Shown: positions 1-9,915 of the stretch, in pieces
How the letters are laid out: every line of letters starts with the position of its first letter
Position numbering within the stretch: position 1 is the stretch's first letter
Assembly: GCA_904063045.1 (NCBI GenBank)
Contig: CAJFCJ010000019.1
Location: 1,937,700-2,001,699 of the forward strand
DNA: 64,000 bases
Source: Dimorphilus gyrociliatus
Taxonomy: Eukaryota; Annelida; Polychaeta; Dinophilidae
Direction of reading: 5' to 3'
Notes under the pieces: model-generated
Databases searched by the model: none
Told to the model about the DNA's origin: nothing
What the model saw: the letters and a program-made list of their open reading frames with translations, nothing else
Program-made: the position numbers and the translations under genes

Positions 1-330
1 ACCTCCGAATAAGTACAGTTTATTCTTAACTGATGCCATGCAAGCACCCATTCGACCCGGTGGGATATCTCCAGTAACCGAAAGTGTTGCCCATTTTCCA
101 TTGTCTTAGATAGAAAACAATTAATATATTTTAGATTATAATCAAGAAATCAAATACTCACAGCAATCATATTCTAATAATTTATTACACTCTAGGTTTT
201 CACTCTTAGGTGATAATCCTCCAAATATATATAACTTGTTTTCGCTACTCAATGCACAACAATGCCCCTCTCTTGGTCCTTCTGGAATGTCTGATTCTTT
301 TTTAAAATGTATAATCGTCTCAGTCGACAT
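1..330 (-). CDS. Kelch-repeat protein, N-terminal part (cut by window edge)
   Basis: Two exons are visible on the minus strand: 330-162, then 104-1, separated by a 57-bp GTGAGT...AG intron. They join in phase through a split Tyr codon. The start ATG at 330 opens a protein whose first 90 residues contain two kelch-type blades, each ending in a Tyr-Ile/Leu-Phe-Gly-Gly segment and preceded by Pro-x-x-x-R-x-G-H/A motifs. Such beta-propellers usually act as protein-interaction platforms, for example in Rab effectors or ubiquitin-ligase adaptors. Only the N-terminus is present, with no BTB or other partner domain in view, so the subfamily cannot be named. It is transcribed away from the F-box gene and shares with it a 1.2-kb upstream region carrying repeated E-box units. 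Confidence 0.85.
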
Positions 331-396
331 AATTGTTATATAACTTTTAAAATTATAATAATATAGTTGAAAGAATTAAATATCTCATAGATGAGC

Positions 397-950
397 GATA
401 AAGCAGAGTGCCCGCCAAATACCATGTGACCGACTTCGCAATGCATGACGGTAGTTATTTACGATAGAATTCTCGATGCGCAATTTAAGAATATTTGCAT
501 TATCTGTCAATAACACGTAAATAATTAAAGGAATATTCCATATTTATTTTTACCAAAACCGAATAACAAAAGTTATTTACAATTAAAGATAGCAATAATA
601 CAAACGCAATAGTTTTTTCCCCAATTCGTAATTTTTACTTTACCCGCCAATGATCACGTGACGGGGAATGAAAAAGGCATCATGGTAGTTGAAGATAAAA
701 CGTTACGTAGACTTTATTTTAGTATTAAGTCTGTGTAGAACATCTAAAACAGCACCCCTAACAATTTTATATATTTATCTGATACCCAATTTATATATAT
801 ATCTTATTTCCTCTTAGCGATATTCAGCACAAGCTTAACAAATAAAGCAAAAGTTATTAAGTGCAATTCGTATGAGTGAGAACGCCCGCCTAATATCACG
901 TGACCTAACTGAACAAAGCATCTTGGTAGTTGTTTACGACAAATTTTTTT
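397..950. repeat. Three diverged ~240-bp tandem units, each with an E-box composite element
   Basis: Related blocks begin near 407, 643 and 885. Each reads CCCGCC, a short A/T spacer, CA(C/T)GTGAC, about 15-20 variable bases, then GCAT(C/G)A or GCATC followed by TGGTAGTT or CGGTAGTT. The second and third copies carry a full ATCACGTGAC palindrome (653-662 and 894-903); the first carries CATGTGAC. Flanking fragments such as CAAAAGTTATT and AATACAAACG also recur, so this looks like a degenerate tandem array rather than three chance motifs. It lies between the divergent kelch and F-box genes and probably contains their promoters. CACGTG is the binding core of bHLH-zip factors (USF, MITF/TFEB, MYC/MAX). 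Confidence 0.6.
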
Positions 951-1569
951 TATTCGCACTCACCAGAAAATTTTCATTGGTAATATAATACAAACGAATA
1001 AAAATTAGAAAGATTTATAAACATCGCGTAAGAAAAATCGAGTAGTGACCTATTTTTTATATTCCGGAAAGAGACGAGCAAAGCCGACCTGTGCCAGCTG
1101 ATTATATGGAGAGACAATGCTCATAGAATGCGAAAGAAAACCGTTTAAAAATATGATCTGGTAAGTTAATTTACTTCTAACCTAACAAAAAGTGATCAAT
1201 ATATGATTGGGCTTGCGATTAGCATGTAAAATCCGTCGTTTAAGCGATTTAAGCAAAATATGTAGCGGAGCGGCTGACATGTAGAGGTGATTGACCTTTG
1301 AGCAACAAAGAATCCATCGAATACGGTAATATAAAGAAGGCATATGGCGTCCGACCACTAATTTAAGCCATATTTTCGTAGCCTAGTATCTTAACTTGAA
1401 CTCTAGCACCAAGCATACTTTATAGCCGACCTGGTTGTAGATACTTGCTAAAACAAAAACAGGACGCAAGACGAAATTCTTGCACATTTTTGCCTGTGTG
1501 GAAGCAGTATACTTCAGGTAAAAACAAAAACTGAAGGCACAGAGCATGTGTATGCTGATGTAATATTAT
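951..1569. other. Upstream region of the F-box gene, no gene seen
   Basis: No convincing coding exon is visible. The stretch leads into the F-box gene and may hold its 5' untranslated sequence. GTAAGTTAAT at about 1160 could be a 5'UTR splice donor, paired with the TTTTTGCAG acceptor just inside the F-box reading frame at about 1624. Confidence 0.4.
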
Positions 1570-2925
1570 ATGAGTCAGATAAAGGCTTACACGAAAGAGC
1601 TCAATAGCATGTTATTTTTGCAGGCGACGGCTATGGTAAGTGAACGAAAAACGGGTCGAAGGCGACGCCAGAGCAGTCCAATCGAAATCGAAGCTATGAC
1701 GACGGTAAGGATAAGACCGACTTGCGAAGACACAACAGAATTCGTAGGAAGGAGGAAGAAGGCTAGCATGGCGAGGTCGATATCGCCTTCGGGTTACTCG
1801 AATAGACGCGATTCGTTGACCGAATCGTTAGCGCTGATGTCCCGAAGTTGTGAAGATCACAGTAGTCTTAAACAAAATATCGAACGATTGAGAGAAACCT
1901 CGATGAGGGACCCGTCTTCGTTCCCTTTAGATAGCCTCGCTCCTGAACTTAAAGTGAAAATTCTTGAGCATTTACCCGTCAGGGAACGTGGTCGTATGGG
2001 TTTAGTTAACAGACAATGGAGGAGCTTAAGCAGGACCTGTAGTCTATGGAGTAGAGTTGACCTAACCGAATTTCCCCTATGTTATCACAACCAATGCAAA
2101 AGCCCTCAACTTTGCTACTCTTTTTATAAAAAGAAAGTGAAATCTTTTATTCGCTTCCTCATCAACATCAAACCGAACGTTAGAAGTTTTACAATGGCCT
2201 TCGATCTGCAGCAAGAGCACGAAGATGGTTGGAAAAGCGCGATGGAACAACTTCTGGGACAAATGAATTGCTCCGATTTAATGTCGGCTTGCCTCAACTG
2301 GACTGATACACCTGTAAAGCCACTTGGTATAGAGCACAATAAAACTTGGGGAGCATCGGATTATCGCGACATGCGCTACAATCAGCGTCTTCGTCAAAGG
2401 AAGTTTATCAGCTTTTTCGACTATTTCACGTTATTAGCGTCGAACGTCCGCAGCTTATGTTTACCCTTCGATTGGTCAGATCGATCGATGTTGTCCTTGT
2501 CGCGCCTATCGAATCTGGAATGTTTATCTGCGCTTCACTATGGACATTTTAAAGTGCCGGGTCAAAAGAACATAGACAGGCTATTTAGCAGTTTACCGAA
2601 TTTGAAAAGCGTCTCCTTGCAGGTCGTCTCCACTTATTCCTGCGCATTCTCTATCCGATCGAGTCAGCTTGAGTTGATGGATCTGAGTTCATGCAGAGGA
2701 ATCTACTTGATTCAATTGCGAACGCCCAATTTAACTAGCCTTAAGCTACCGCAAATCTCGCGTAGCGCCTATGTTTGTTATCAGGAAGATGATCCGCTTC
2801 CTTGTGTTGCGGACGTCCTAAAAGAAGGAGCTCCTAAAGTTCACTTGTTAAACGGATCTTCGAACTTTGACGATGTGCTTAGTACCGTGTGCGCTTGTAG
2901 TCGTCATTCGAACGTTTACGACTGA
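1570..2925 (+). CDS. F-box protein with C-terminal LRR-like region
   Basis: Single-exon frame of 451 residues. Residues about 117-165 form a clear F-box: it starts Phe-Pro-Leu-Asp-Ser-Leu, continues with Pro-Glu-Leu-x-x-x-Ile-Leu-x-x-Leu-Pro and ends with an Arg-x-Trp-Arg-x-Leu segment and a Trp-Ser-Arg-Val motif. The remainder has spaced leucines and segments such as NVRSLCLP and NLKSVSLQV, typical of irregular leucine-rich repeats. F-box proteins bind SKP1 and bring substrates to the SCF ubiquitin ligase; the LRR part would be the substrate reader. The first ~110 residues are basic, serine-rich and poorly constrained. A TTTTTGCAG acceptor at about 1624 just before an ATG at 1633 suggests translation may really begin at 1633 after a 5'UTR intron. 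The specific FBXO/FBXL member cannot be named. An AATAAA lies near 3072. Confidence 0.8.
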   Translation: MSQIKAYTKELNSMLFLQATAMVSERKTGRRRRQSSPIEIEAMTTVRIRPTCEDTTEFVGRRKKASMARSISPSGYSNRRDSLTESLALMSRSCEDHSSLKQNIERLRETSMRDPSSFPLDSLAPELKVKILEHLPVRERGRMGLVNRQWRSLSRTCSLWSRVDLTEFPLCYHNQCKSPQLCYSFYKKKVKSFIRFLINIKPNVRSFTMAFDLQQEHEDGWKSAMEQLLGQMNCSDLMSACLNWTDTPVKPLGIEHNKTWGASDYRDMRYNQRLRQRKFISFFDYFTLLASNVRSLCLPFDWSDRSMLSLSRLSNLECLSALHYGHFKVPGQKNIDRLFSSLPNLKSVSLQVVSTYSCAFSIRSSQLELMDLSSCRGIYLIQLRTPNLTSLKLPQISRSAYVCYQEDDPLPCVADVLKEGAPKVHLLNGSSNFDDVLSTVCACSRHSNVYD

Positions 2926-3459
2926 TCTCATATGAAACGTTTAAGTTTTGCATGCGAAATAAGAATTCCGTGTTTTAACGTGTTTGAGATTTTATTCAAA
3001 ATTTTAATCCTTTCTTCTTTTTCGTATGTCTGATATGTTGTATAATGAAATTTTATAACACGTCGCTTTTGTAATAAACGACAATCGATGTAGGTACATA
3101 CAAATTTTAATTGTTATAGTTGGAAATTTTAATTTCTAATCTGACATCAGATATGACTCTTGAATTGCAACAGTGGTTATAGTTGAACTTTATATTAGTC
3201 ATGAACGGGTGTTGAACATTGGCCTCGTAATTTCAATGAACTTAGTGAAAAGCTGCTTTAAAATAGGACGAGCGGAAGTGCAGTGGTGTCATCTATGTTG
3301 CCAAGACGGGTTGGTTAATTGTCTTAAGAATTTTTTAAATACAGTTCAAAAAAATTATTTCTACAGGTTGTCTTTACTTTTGGAACATTTTCTTAATTCA
3401 TTCTCTTGCAAACTATCATAAAATTAGTAAAATATATCTAAATAGCTAATTCTCTCTGC

Positions 3460-3834
3460 ATGATAATGAGCGATAATACAATGGAGAAAAAATTAGACGC
3501 TATCGAGGGTGTTGACATTGACGCCGACGGTAGATTCAAGTATATTCTTATCAAGGTTGGGAAGGGAAGCATAAATAAGCTTATCGTTAGGGGATACGAT
3601 TCGTGTGGTTATCACGCAGATATACTAGACCTAGTCGAACCTGGTATTAGAGCGTTAGGTTTTGAAGTTGATTGTGTGGGAGGTGGAAGAATACTACATG
3701 AGCCTAATAAGAAATCAATTTTGGTTTATGGATATTCGCAAGGCTTTGGCCGAGCCGATCATGCAAAGACTGTTGAAATATTAAAACGTCAGTATCCGGC
3801 ATACAATATTACCTACAAAAATGAAGGATATTGA
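3460..3834 (+). CDS. PHPT1: 14-kDa phosphohistidine phosphatase (janus family)
   Basis: A 124-residue single exon, almost the same length as vertebrate PHPT1 (about 125). It has the hallmarks of the janus/PHPT family in order: the N-terminal VDIDADGRFKYILI strand, the catalytic motif GYHADI with the general-base histidine at residue 52, the glycine-rich GGGRI loop, the phosphate-binding VYGYSQGFGRADH segment, and the conserved final Asn-Glu-Gly-Tyr. The enzyme removes phosphate from phosphohistidine in cytosolic proteins. Two in-frame ATGs (3460 and 3466) are both plausible starts. The gene sits 534 bp downstream of the F-box gene on the same strand, with its own short upstream region. Nothing is truncated. 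Confidence 0.95.
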   Translation: MIMSDNTMEKKLDAIEGVDIDADGRFKYILIKVGKGSINKLIVRGYDSCGYHADILDLVEPGIRALGFEVDCVGGGRILHEPNKKSILVYGYSQGFGRADHAKTVEILKRQYPAYNITYKNEGY

Positions 3835-6774
3835 GAATACATATATATTATAGTATACAGCATGTAATAATGCAATTCATTAAACCTTCGTAGTCTTTAT
3901 AAAATGCATATTTATATAAATATACATAAAAAATTTGAACAACTCTAAAATCATATATAAATTAATGTTATTTGAAGATTTCTCTATAATTTTTTAATAT
4001 TGCCAGACAATGGCACTATTTGTAGAAAATGAACAAACATGATAAAATAATCATGCTATTTATGAAAATGTAGCTTATTTAAGATAAAGGTTAAACGCTT
4101 CTACAAACATTTGCTGTTAATTATATAAAAGTTATGAAAAAGAAAGAAAGGAAAAGGAAATCATACAATTAACAAATATAAAAATCATGTCTAAGACGAA
4201 TAATGCAACAAGATAGTATAGCAAGATTCCTAAAATTCTCTTGATGACTTTTGTAAGATGAAAAAAAGGAAGGAAGTCATTTCTTTTTTCCTTTTGTTAA
4301 GTGATTTATCCTAGAAGAAAAGGAAGAAAATCACTACTGTCTCTAGTCACCCATTTTCCTACAGTACCAAGCCAATAGTGGCTTTAGGTCACGTCTTGTT
4401 ATATTACGTAAATAGACGGTTACAACAGTAATATAAAATGGGTTGTTTTACTATATTTCTTTTTCTGTACTTCAACTTTCTTCATTGAGATGATGTATAT
4501 AGATTTTATGGAATTGTAAATAAGATGTGAGTTTGTTGATTAAATTCATCGAAGCGATAAATTTTCAACAAAATTTTCTCATTAATTTTCCTTAATCGCA
4601 AATCGCCAGAACTCTCTGTTGGCTCTAATTGATTCTTTCGTTGTATCATCCAAATTTGCATATTATGAACTAGTTTTCTACCGAATGACCGCATCTTTAA
4701 AAGTCACGTACATATTGATGACGTAGTCTAATTAAGTTATTTGAAGTAGGATTCTCCTTGCTAAAACGTAAAGCCTGCCAACTCGGCCGCTATTGAAGCC
4801 CTATCTGTATTCTTATTTTTAACCCGTGTCTTATTACAGTGCCAGGAAAAGGTCAACCTTATGGAAGCTCCTTTCTATTGCTTATTGTATATAACGAGAA
4901 TTTATTTCAATATTGTTTGTTCAGGCCTCCCTAGTTTTTAATAGACAAGACCAATCCTTTTACAGATTTTGTGCTATACCATTAAATCTTGTACTCTATT
5001 TTTATCGCACAGTTCGTTAGCTATCCAAACCAAACAGATATAGTTTTATTGCTATCGTAGCGAACAAATCACGTTTATGCCCACATTTTCCCATCTACCA
5101 AGAATTTATTGCTTGTTGTATGTAATTGCTAATTAATAAAACAAAGGAACAGTCTGGAATTTCTCTTCCCTCTTATCGTAAAGGGAAAGACGTCGGTTAA
5201 AGGTTTTTATCGTATTTTTGTTTCTTCCTACAACATATCAAAAGCCAGACTCTCCTTTAGGATTTATCTTTTAAAAAATCTGAAAAAGAACTCTCTTTTC
5301 ACTATAAGCTTGGAGTCATAGGCTTGGTAAAGCTGAAGAATACATCAAGTGAAGAGAGAGAGAGAGAAAAAAAGAAAGCGAGAGAGCAGGAGAGGAGAGC
5401 GCGTGTGAGTGAGCAGCTAGAGAAGGAAAATGATGTCCTAGAAGTAGTGAAATATAAATCCATTAATTCCTAATACATAATTTCTCTATTTTACTAAATA
5501 AAAGTAGATTAATCGATAGTTCTTTAGACTTTTAAAATAATTTCCGTTCGTTTTAATTAAAGACTCACGGGCATTATTTGTAACCTACAAATTATCTACT
5601 AAACTTACAGAAAACTAGATTTCAACAATATTAGAAATAGGATGAACTTATACCCCAGTAACAAACTACAAAAGCGGTAATAATTGGTATCAAATTTCAT
5701 TCTGTATGGCAAACTATTCGCATTCTTTTAGCTTAGAATATAGCCTTGTCTGCTAACTGGAGCAGATTTATTGATTTTCATAACGACTATCAAATTAAAT
5801 ACTACATGAATTGTGGTTCGAATATATCACAGAGCAATCAATTGGGAATATATAAAAGCACTTAATGTTTATGTACAATGAATTAAGTAACTATATAATA
5901 CTTATAATGTTTTTATATACATACATTTTATTCAGCGTTTGAAAATGGCAAACAAAAACATTTAGATATTATTCGAAAGTGTTTCATTCAAAGCATGTTT
6001 TTTAAAAGCTATTTTGTTACTTTGCGTTCAAAAAATAAATAACAAAGGTAACCAAATTAGGTCCTTTTGTTTTCACGCCAACGCTTTAGCCATTCAATCG
6101 TATAAGAAATAATAGAAAAAAAATCGTTCAATATGAATTGTAGATTAAAACATCATTTTTGTTGAAGCAAATACTTCTTTCTAATAACAACACTTCATAC
6201 GTAAATAAACACACACATATACACAAAATTCTCAACATTTACAGAAATTCAATTCCAAAATCAACATATAATCAATTAACTAATTTAAACAAATCAAAAG
6301 TAAGTCTACAGCTCAAAGTTGTTATAATATACTATGAAAATAATAGTATAAGAACAAGGTAAAGGATTAATGAATTTGTAATTGATGGAAGTATTCTGAG
6401 ACTTTTTAATTTTGAAATAGATGATATAACAGCTGTTTCATGTAGAAAAAAAACACTATTTTTTACTTTATAATTGGTATATGTTTGAAACTTTATTCAC
6501 GATGAAGTGTTGATAATTTATAAAGTATATAGGAGAATGTTTAAGTAGACTATATATATATATACTGTATATGGGTTCTGTACATTTTAATTGAAATTAA
6601 TAATAATAATAATAATAATCATGATAAAGAAACAATACAAACATATACACGTCATAAATATTAATCAACATTAAAAAAAATTCTGTTTATTCTATTAATT
6701 AAAGTGACAGTGACCCTCAAACATGCTTTGAAAAAAAAATAAAAAAACAATTTTATTTTCCTAGGTAACAATTG
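3835..6774. other. 3-kb gene-free region
   Basis: No open frame here shows recognisable protein sequence or paired splice sites. It contains a purine tract around 5358-5400 (AG repeats), an AAT repeat near 6597-6620 and scattered AT-rich sequence. This is the largest gene-free stretch in the otherwise dense left third. It may hold 3' untranslated sequence of PHPT1, distal regulatory DNA or an unrecognised non-coding RNA. Confidence 0.5.
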
Positions 6775-7779
6775 TCACTCAGACTTGGTTTCTATGTTCA
6801 ATTTGGATTTTGCCATATACTCAATATCGTCCAAACTCATTGCATTTACGGTAACGTGAATATTCTGTAAAGGTTCATAAATATATTAACGATTATTTAT
6901 CAACATATTAAAAAAGATTTTTCCATAAAAAGTATTCAATATTAAATGCTTTATTAATCATTATAGGAGGACGAAACTTACTCTTTGAAACAAACGATAG
7001 ACTTCTTGGGCGTCTTGTTCTAAAAAGTGTTTCTTAAGAATTTTCATGAAAGACTCGCTAAAATTTAGAACTTGAGGTTTTTCATCTATGGTACTAGAGG
7101 TCGAGGAGTTTTGTTCTTGAGAAAATTTATCTGCAGCTTTAATGGTAGCGTGCAATCGAGCTCCATCGGTTATGTTATAGTCAGCTGTTGTTTTGGTATC
7201 TGCAGGTCAAATATGTGGAAAACAATTTTTTAGTACAAAAGCATAAAAGTTCTTGGAAAAGTTAACAGCGGTTAAGTTTGGTTTCTATTAATTATCGAAT
7301 TACGTTTAAGCCGAATTCGTTTCATTTATTAAAAAAAAATCAAGTCCATATTGGACAAATACTTAGACTATTTTAGAAAAATTTCAAGAAGTAGTAAAAA
7401 TGAGTTGGAAGAATATTTGTTACACAAATTGACTTCATGTACAAAATCCAATATGACAACTCGCTGGTAATAGTGAGAAATTACCTAGCAGGGGTTTTCC
7501 ATTAAAAACAAGCCTCATGTCTCCGACACCTATCTTTAGTTCAACGGCAACTTCATTCTTTAAGTCAACAATGGAACATCCTTCTCCTACCTATGATAAA
7601 TGCATGTTATATGGCGCTCGAATATAATGAACAAGACTAATTCAGGAGACAACCTTAATTGTATAGGATTTTCCAGCCTTTTCACCACTTAAAACTTTAA
7701 CGTGTATATTCATATTTGAAATAATATGCTTTTTTTGAGGAAGAACATTTAATGGATCATCGATCGGGCGTTTAGACAT
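6775..7779 (-). CDS. UBL4A: Ubiquitin-like protein 4 (Get5/UBL4A homologue)
   Basis: Four exons: 7779-7654, 7590-7485, 7199-6982, 6864-6775, giving 179 residues in phase. The ubiquitin-like fold occupies roughly residues 22-95 (MNIHVKVLSGEKAG..., then a K-x-x-V-A-x-E-L-x-I helix and a MRLVFNGKPLL strand). The C-terminal third carries the UBL4-specific helical region: FMKILKKHFLEQDAQEVY, then SLDDIEYMAKSKL, matching the LTLDDIERLAS segment that binds BAG6 in vertebrates. UBL4A works with GET4 and BAG6 to pass tail-anchored membrane proteins to the GET/TRC40 pathway. There is a 22-residue N-terminal extension before the usual MNIHV start; the second ATG may be the real one. AATAAA lies at about 6757-6752. 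It is divergent from SAP30BP, with 441 bp between start codons. Confidence 0.9.
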
Positions 7780-7814
7780 GGGGCATTTCAAAGCTTCTAC
7801 ACTTCACTCCATAG

Positions 7815-7824
7815 GTCACGTGAC
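7815..7824. promoter_or_regulatory. GTCACGTGAC palindromic E-box in bidirectional promoter
   Basis: A perfect 10-bp palindrome 36 bp upstream of the UBL4A start codon and about 400 bp upstream of SAP30BP. The same core occurs at 653-662, 894-903, 17885-17896 and 63691-63700. It is a candidate site for bHLH-zip transcription factors. The role is inferred from position only. Confidence 0.45.
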
Positions 7825-8220
7825 TACACGCCATTTTCTAATATTAGTTTCTTTCAATATTACATAAACGTAAATCTTAATTTTATTCCATTAAACTATT
7901 TTAACAAAGTTTTTGAGGTGAAAAAATACTCATTGAATAAGAATTTATTAAGTTCAGCTATACATCACATAGTAACGGTTTGCGATCTTTGCGTTGGAAA
8001 TGTTTTTGCTAGTGAGGTGCGTTTTTCAAAATAAATTCTTCTTAATATTAAATCTGGCTCTCAATAAATTTTCAGAAAATTTGTACAAATTGTAGAATTG
8101 ATTTTATGTTAAAGGTTACATTGATTAAATCAATTGTACGAAAATATTACATTTTACCATTTTCCTGTTCTTAAATATTTTACGTCCCCGAGACGTTAAC
8201 AAAACTGGTATACAGCCAAA

Positions 8221-9072
8221 ATGAACGCTGCTGGTGATTATTCTGCAATAAAAACTCTTATGGCTTACGTTGATGATCCTGATGAAAGTCACGATATTTC
8301 GAAATCCTTTGATGAAGATGACAAAATCAGCGATGAGGACACGATCGAACAACCGGAACCCCCAACTAAGAAGCCAAAGTCTCTCTCTCAGTTTCTGGAT
8401 ACTCCCGTTGGATCTGAATCAGGAACTCCCAAGAAAAAAGTCAGTAATTTAGTTTCATACGTTCCCGACGATAATGATATCACAGATGAGGAGAGTCCGA
8501 ATGAAGAGGAAAAGCCCGAATCAATACCACCAGACGATGAAATAGTAATGTCACCTCAACCGATTACACCTATTTCCGATAGAGAAGAAGAAGGGGAAAA
8601 AGAAGATGAATCGGGGGTAAAGCTTCCTCCCGAACCAGCGTCTAAATGCCCATCTGATGTTCAAGAGGCTTTTAAGAAATATCACGACGAAATGTTAGGT
8701 GGAAGAGATATTAATGCGCTTTACTTAAATAAGAAAAATTTAAAAAACCCTAGTATATATGATAAACTATTGCAATTTTGCAAAATCGATGAAAAAGGTT
8801 CAAACTTTCCTAAAGAGATATTCGATCCTCATAGTTGGAAAAAAACATCTTATTACGACGCTTTGTCAAATGCTCAAAAAATAGAAATGGACAAACGAGA
8901 GAAAGAGAAAAAAGACCGAACAAAAGTCGACTTTGTGTCTGGAACGAGAAAAGATGAATCAAAAAGAAAAAGTAAATGGGATCAAAGCGGAACAACTGGA
9001 GCTGCTCAATCGACAACGAAACATGTACAATCTAAAGGAACACTAATGAAGAAGAAGACACTTCAATTGTAA
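8221..9072 (+). CDS. SAP30BP: SAP30-binding protein (HCNGP family)
   Basis: Single exon, 283 residues. The first ~125 residues are acidic and low-complexity. Then comes the conserved HCNGP core: KLPPEPASKCPSDVQEAF, the KKNLKNPSIYDKLLQFCKID segment, FDPHSWKKTSYYDAL and KIEMDKREKEKKDRTKVDFV, followed by the RKSKWDQ motif near residue 250. This order matches human SAP30BP, in which PPEPPGRC and NPSIYEKLIQFCAIDE occupy the same places. The family is nuclear, associates with the SAP30/Sin3 co-repressor and is also linked to splicing of short introns. It is divergent from UBL4A with a shared promoter. Human SAP30BP is slightly longer. Confidence 0.95.
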   Translation: MNAAGDYSAIKTLMAYVDDPDESHDISKSFDEDDKISDEDTIEQPEPPTKKPKSLSQFLDTPVGSESGTPKKKVSNLVSYVPDDNDITDEESPNEEEKPESIPPDDEIVMSPQPITPISDREEEGEKEDESGVKLPPEPASKCPSDVQEAFKKYHDEMLGGRDINALYLNKKNLKNPSIYDKLLQFCKIDEKGSNFPKEIFDPHSWKKTSYYDALSNAQKIEMDKREKEKKDRTKVDFVSGTRKDESKRKSKWDQSGTTGAAQSTTKHVQSKGTLMKKKTLQL

Positions 9073-9915
9073 TATATTTTTATAAAAGTTTTAAGCAAAA
9101 ATCTTAAAGCGTATCCTTGTAAATATTTATAGGTAAAAAATTATACGTATATAACATATATATATATATATATATATAATACAAACTTAAGGTAATGAGT
9201 TCGTATGCATATATGTGTCTATGTACTTTTGTCTTTGAGTAAAGTTTCTTTTCATCAAAAGAGCTAACTAATCATTGAACTGAATGACCTATCTTTATAT
9301 ATATATATATATATATATATTTGTATATTAGGATATTCAGTATATGCACTTATACAGCGTACAAAACAAGAGAATAACTAAAAATAAACTCGCTAAATTT
9401 GTGTGTAATAATTAAGTTATCGTGTTTATGTGTATATGTATAACAATAGTAACAAAGTCCTTTTAGAATTAACTACTTGCAAATTATTTCAGACAAACAT
9501 TAGTGAACTTCTCAAGGATAATGGAATAGTCTGTACTCATTTTAGTCTTAAACTACAAGCAATTTTAATATGGAATTTAAACAATTAGATCTCTAGGTTA
9601 CCTAGTATAGATTACCGTATTAAAGCGTATATTTTTTTAATACTTAAGAAGAACATCTATGCCAAAGCAAAGATTTATCGTAAACACGGAGATAATTGTT
9701 GTTTTTTAATGGTAAACGTGAACAAAACAATTTTATTAGAAACTTTAAAAAAAAAATTTGCTGTTTTTTTTCCAATTAAAATTATTCATGAATCAAACGA
9801 AATTTTAGTCTCTGCCCATTTTAAAAAAAAGAAAAAAACGCTTATGGCAAACAAACAAAAAAAGAGAAAAGAAAACAGTCCCTGAAAGAATTTTCTTCCT
9901 CTCATTTCCTCTTAT
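9073..9915. other. Convergent intergenic region with TA repeats
   Basis: This lies between the 3' ends of SAP30BP and FRMD4. It contains two TA microsatellites (about 9156-9178 and 9297-9320) and otherwise AT-rich sequence consistent with two 3'UTRs. No gene is seen. Confidence 0.5.
9156..9178. repeat. TA microsatellite
   Basis: About eleven uninterrupted TA units in the SAP30BP 3' region. Confidence 0.8.

Noticed and set aside
3173-3421. Plus-strand frame between the F-box gene and PHPT1
   Set aside because: No conserved sequence and opens without an ATG in good context; likely 3'UTR of the F-box gene.
4506-4694. Minus-strand 62-codon frame in the 3-kb gap
   Set aside because: No recognisable domain or splice partner.
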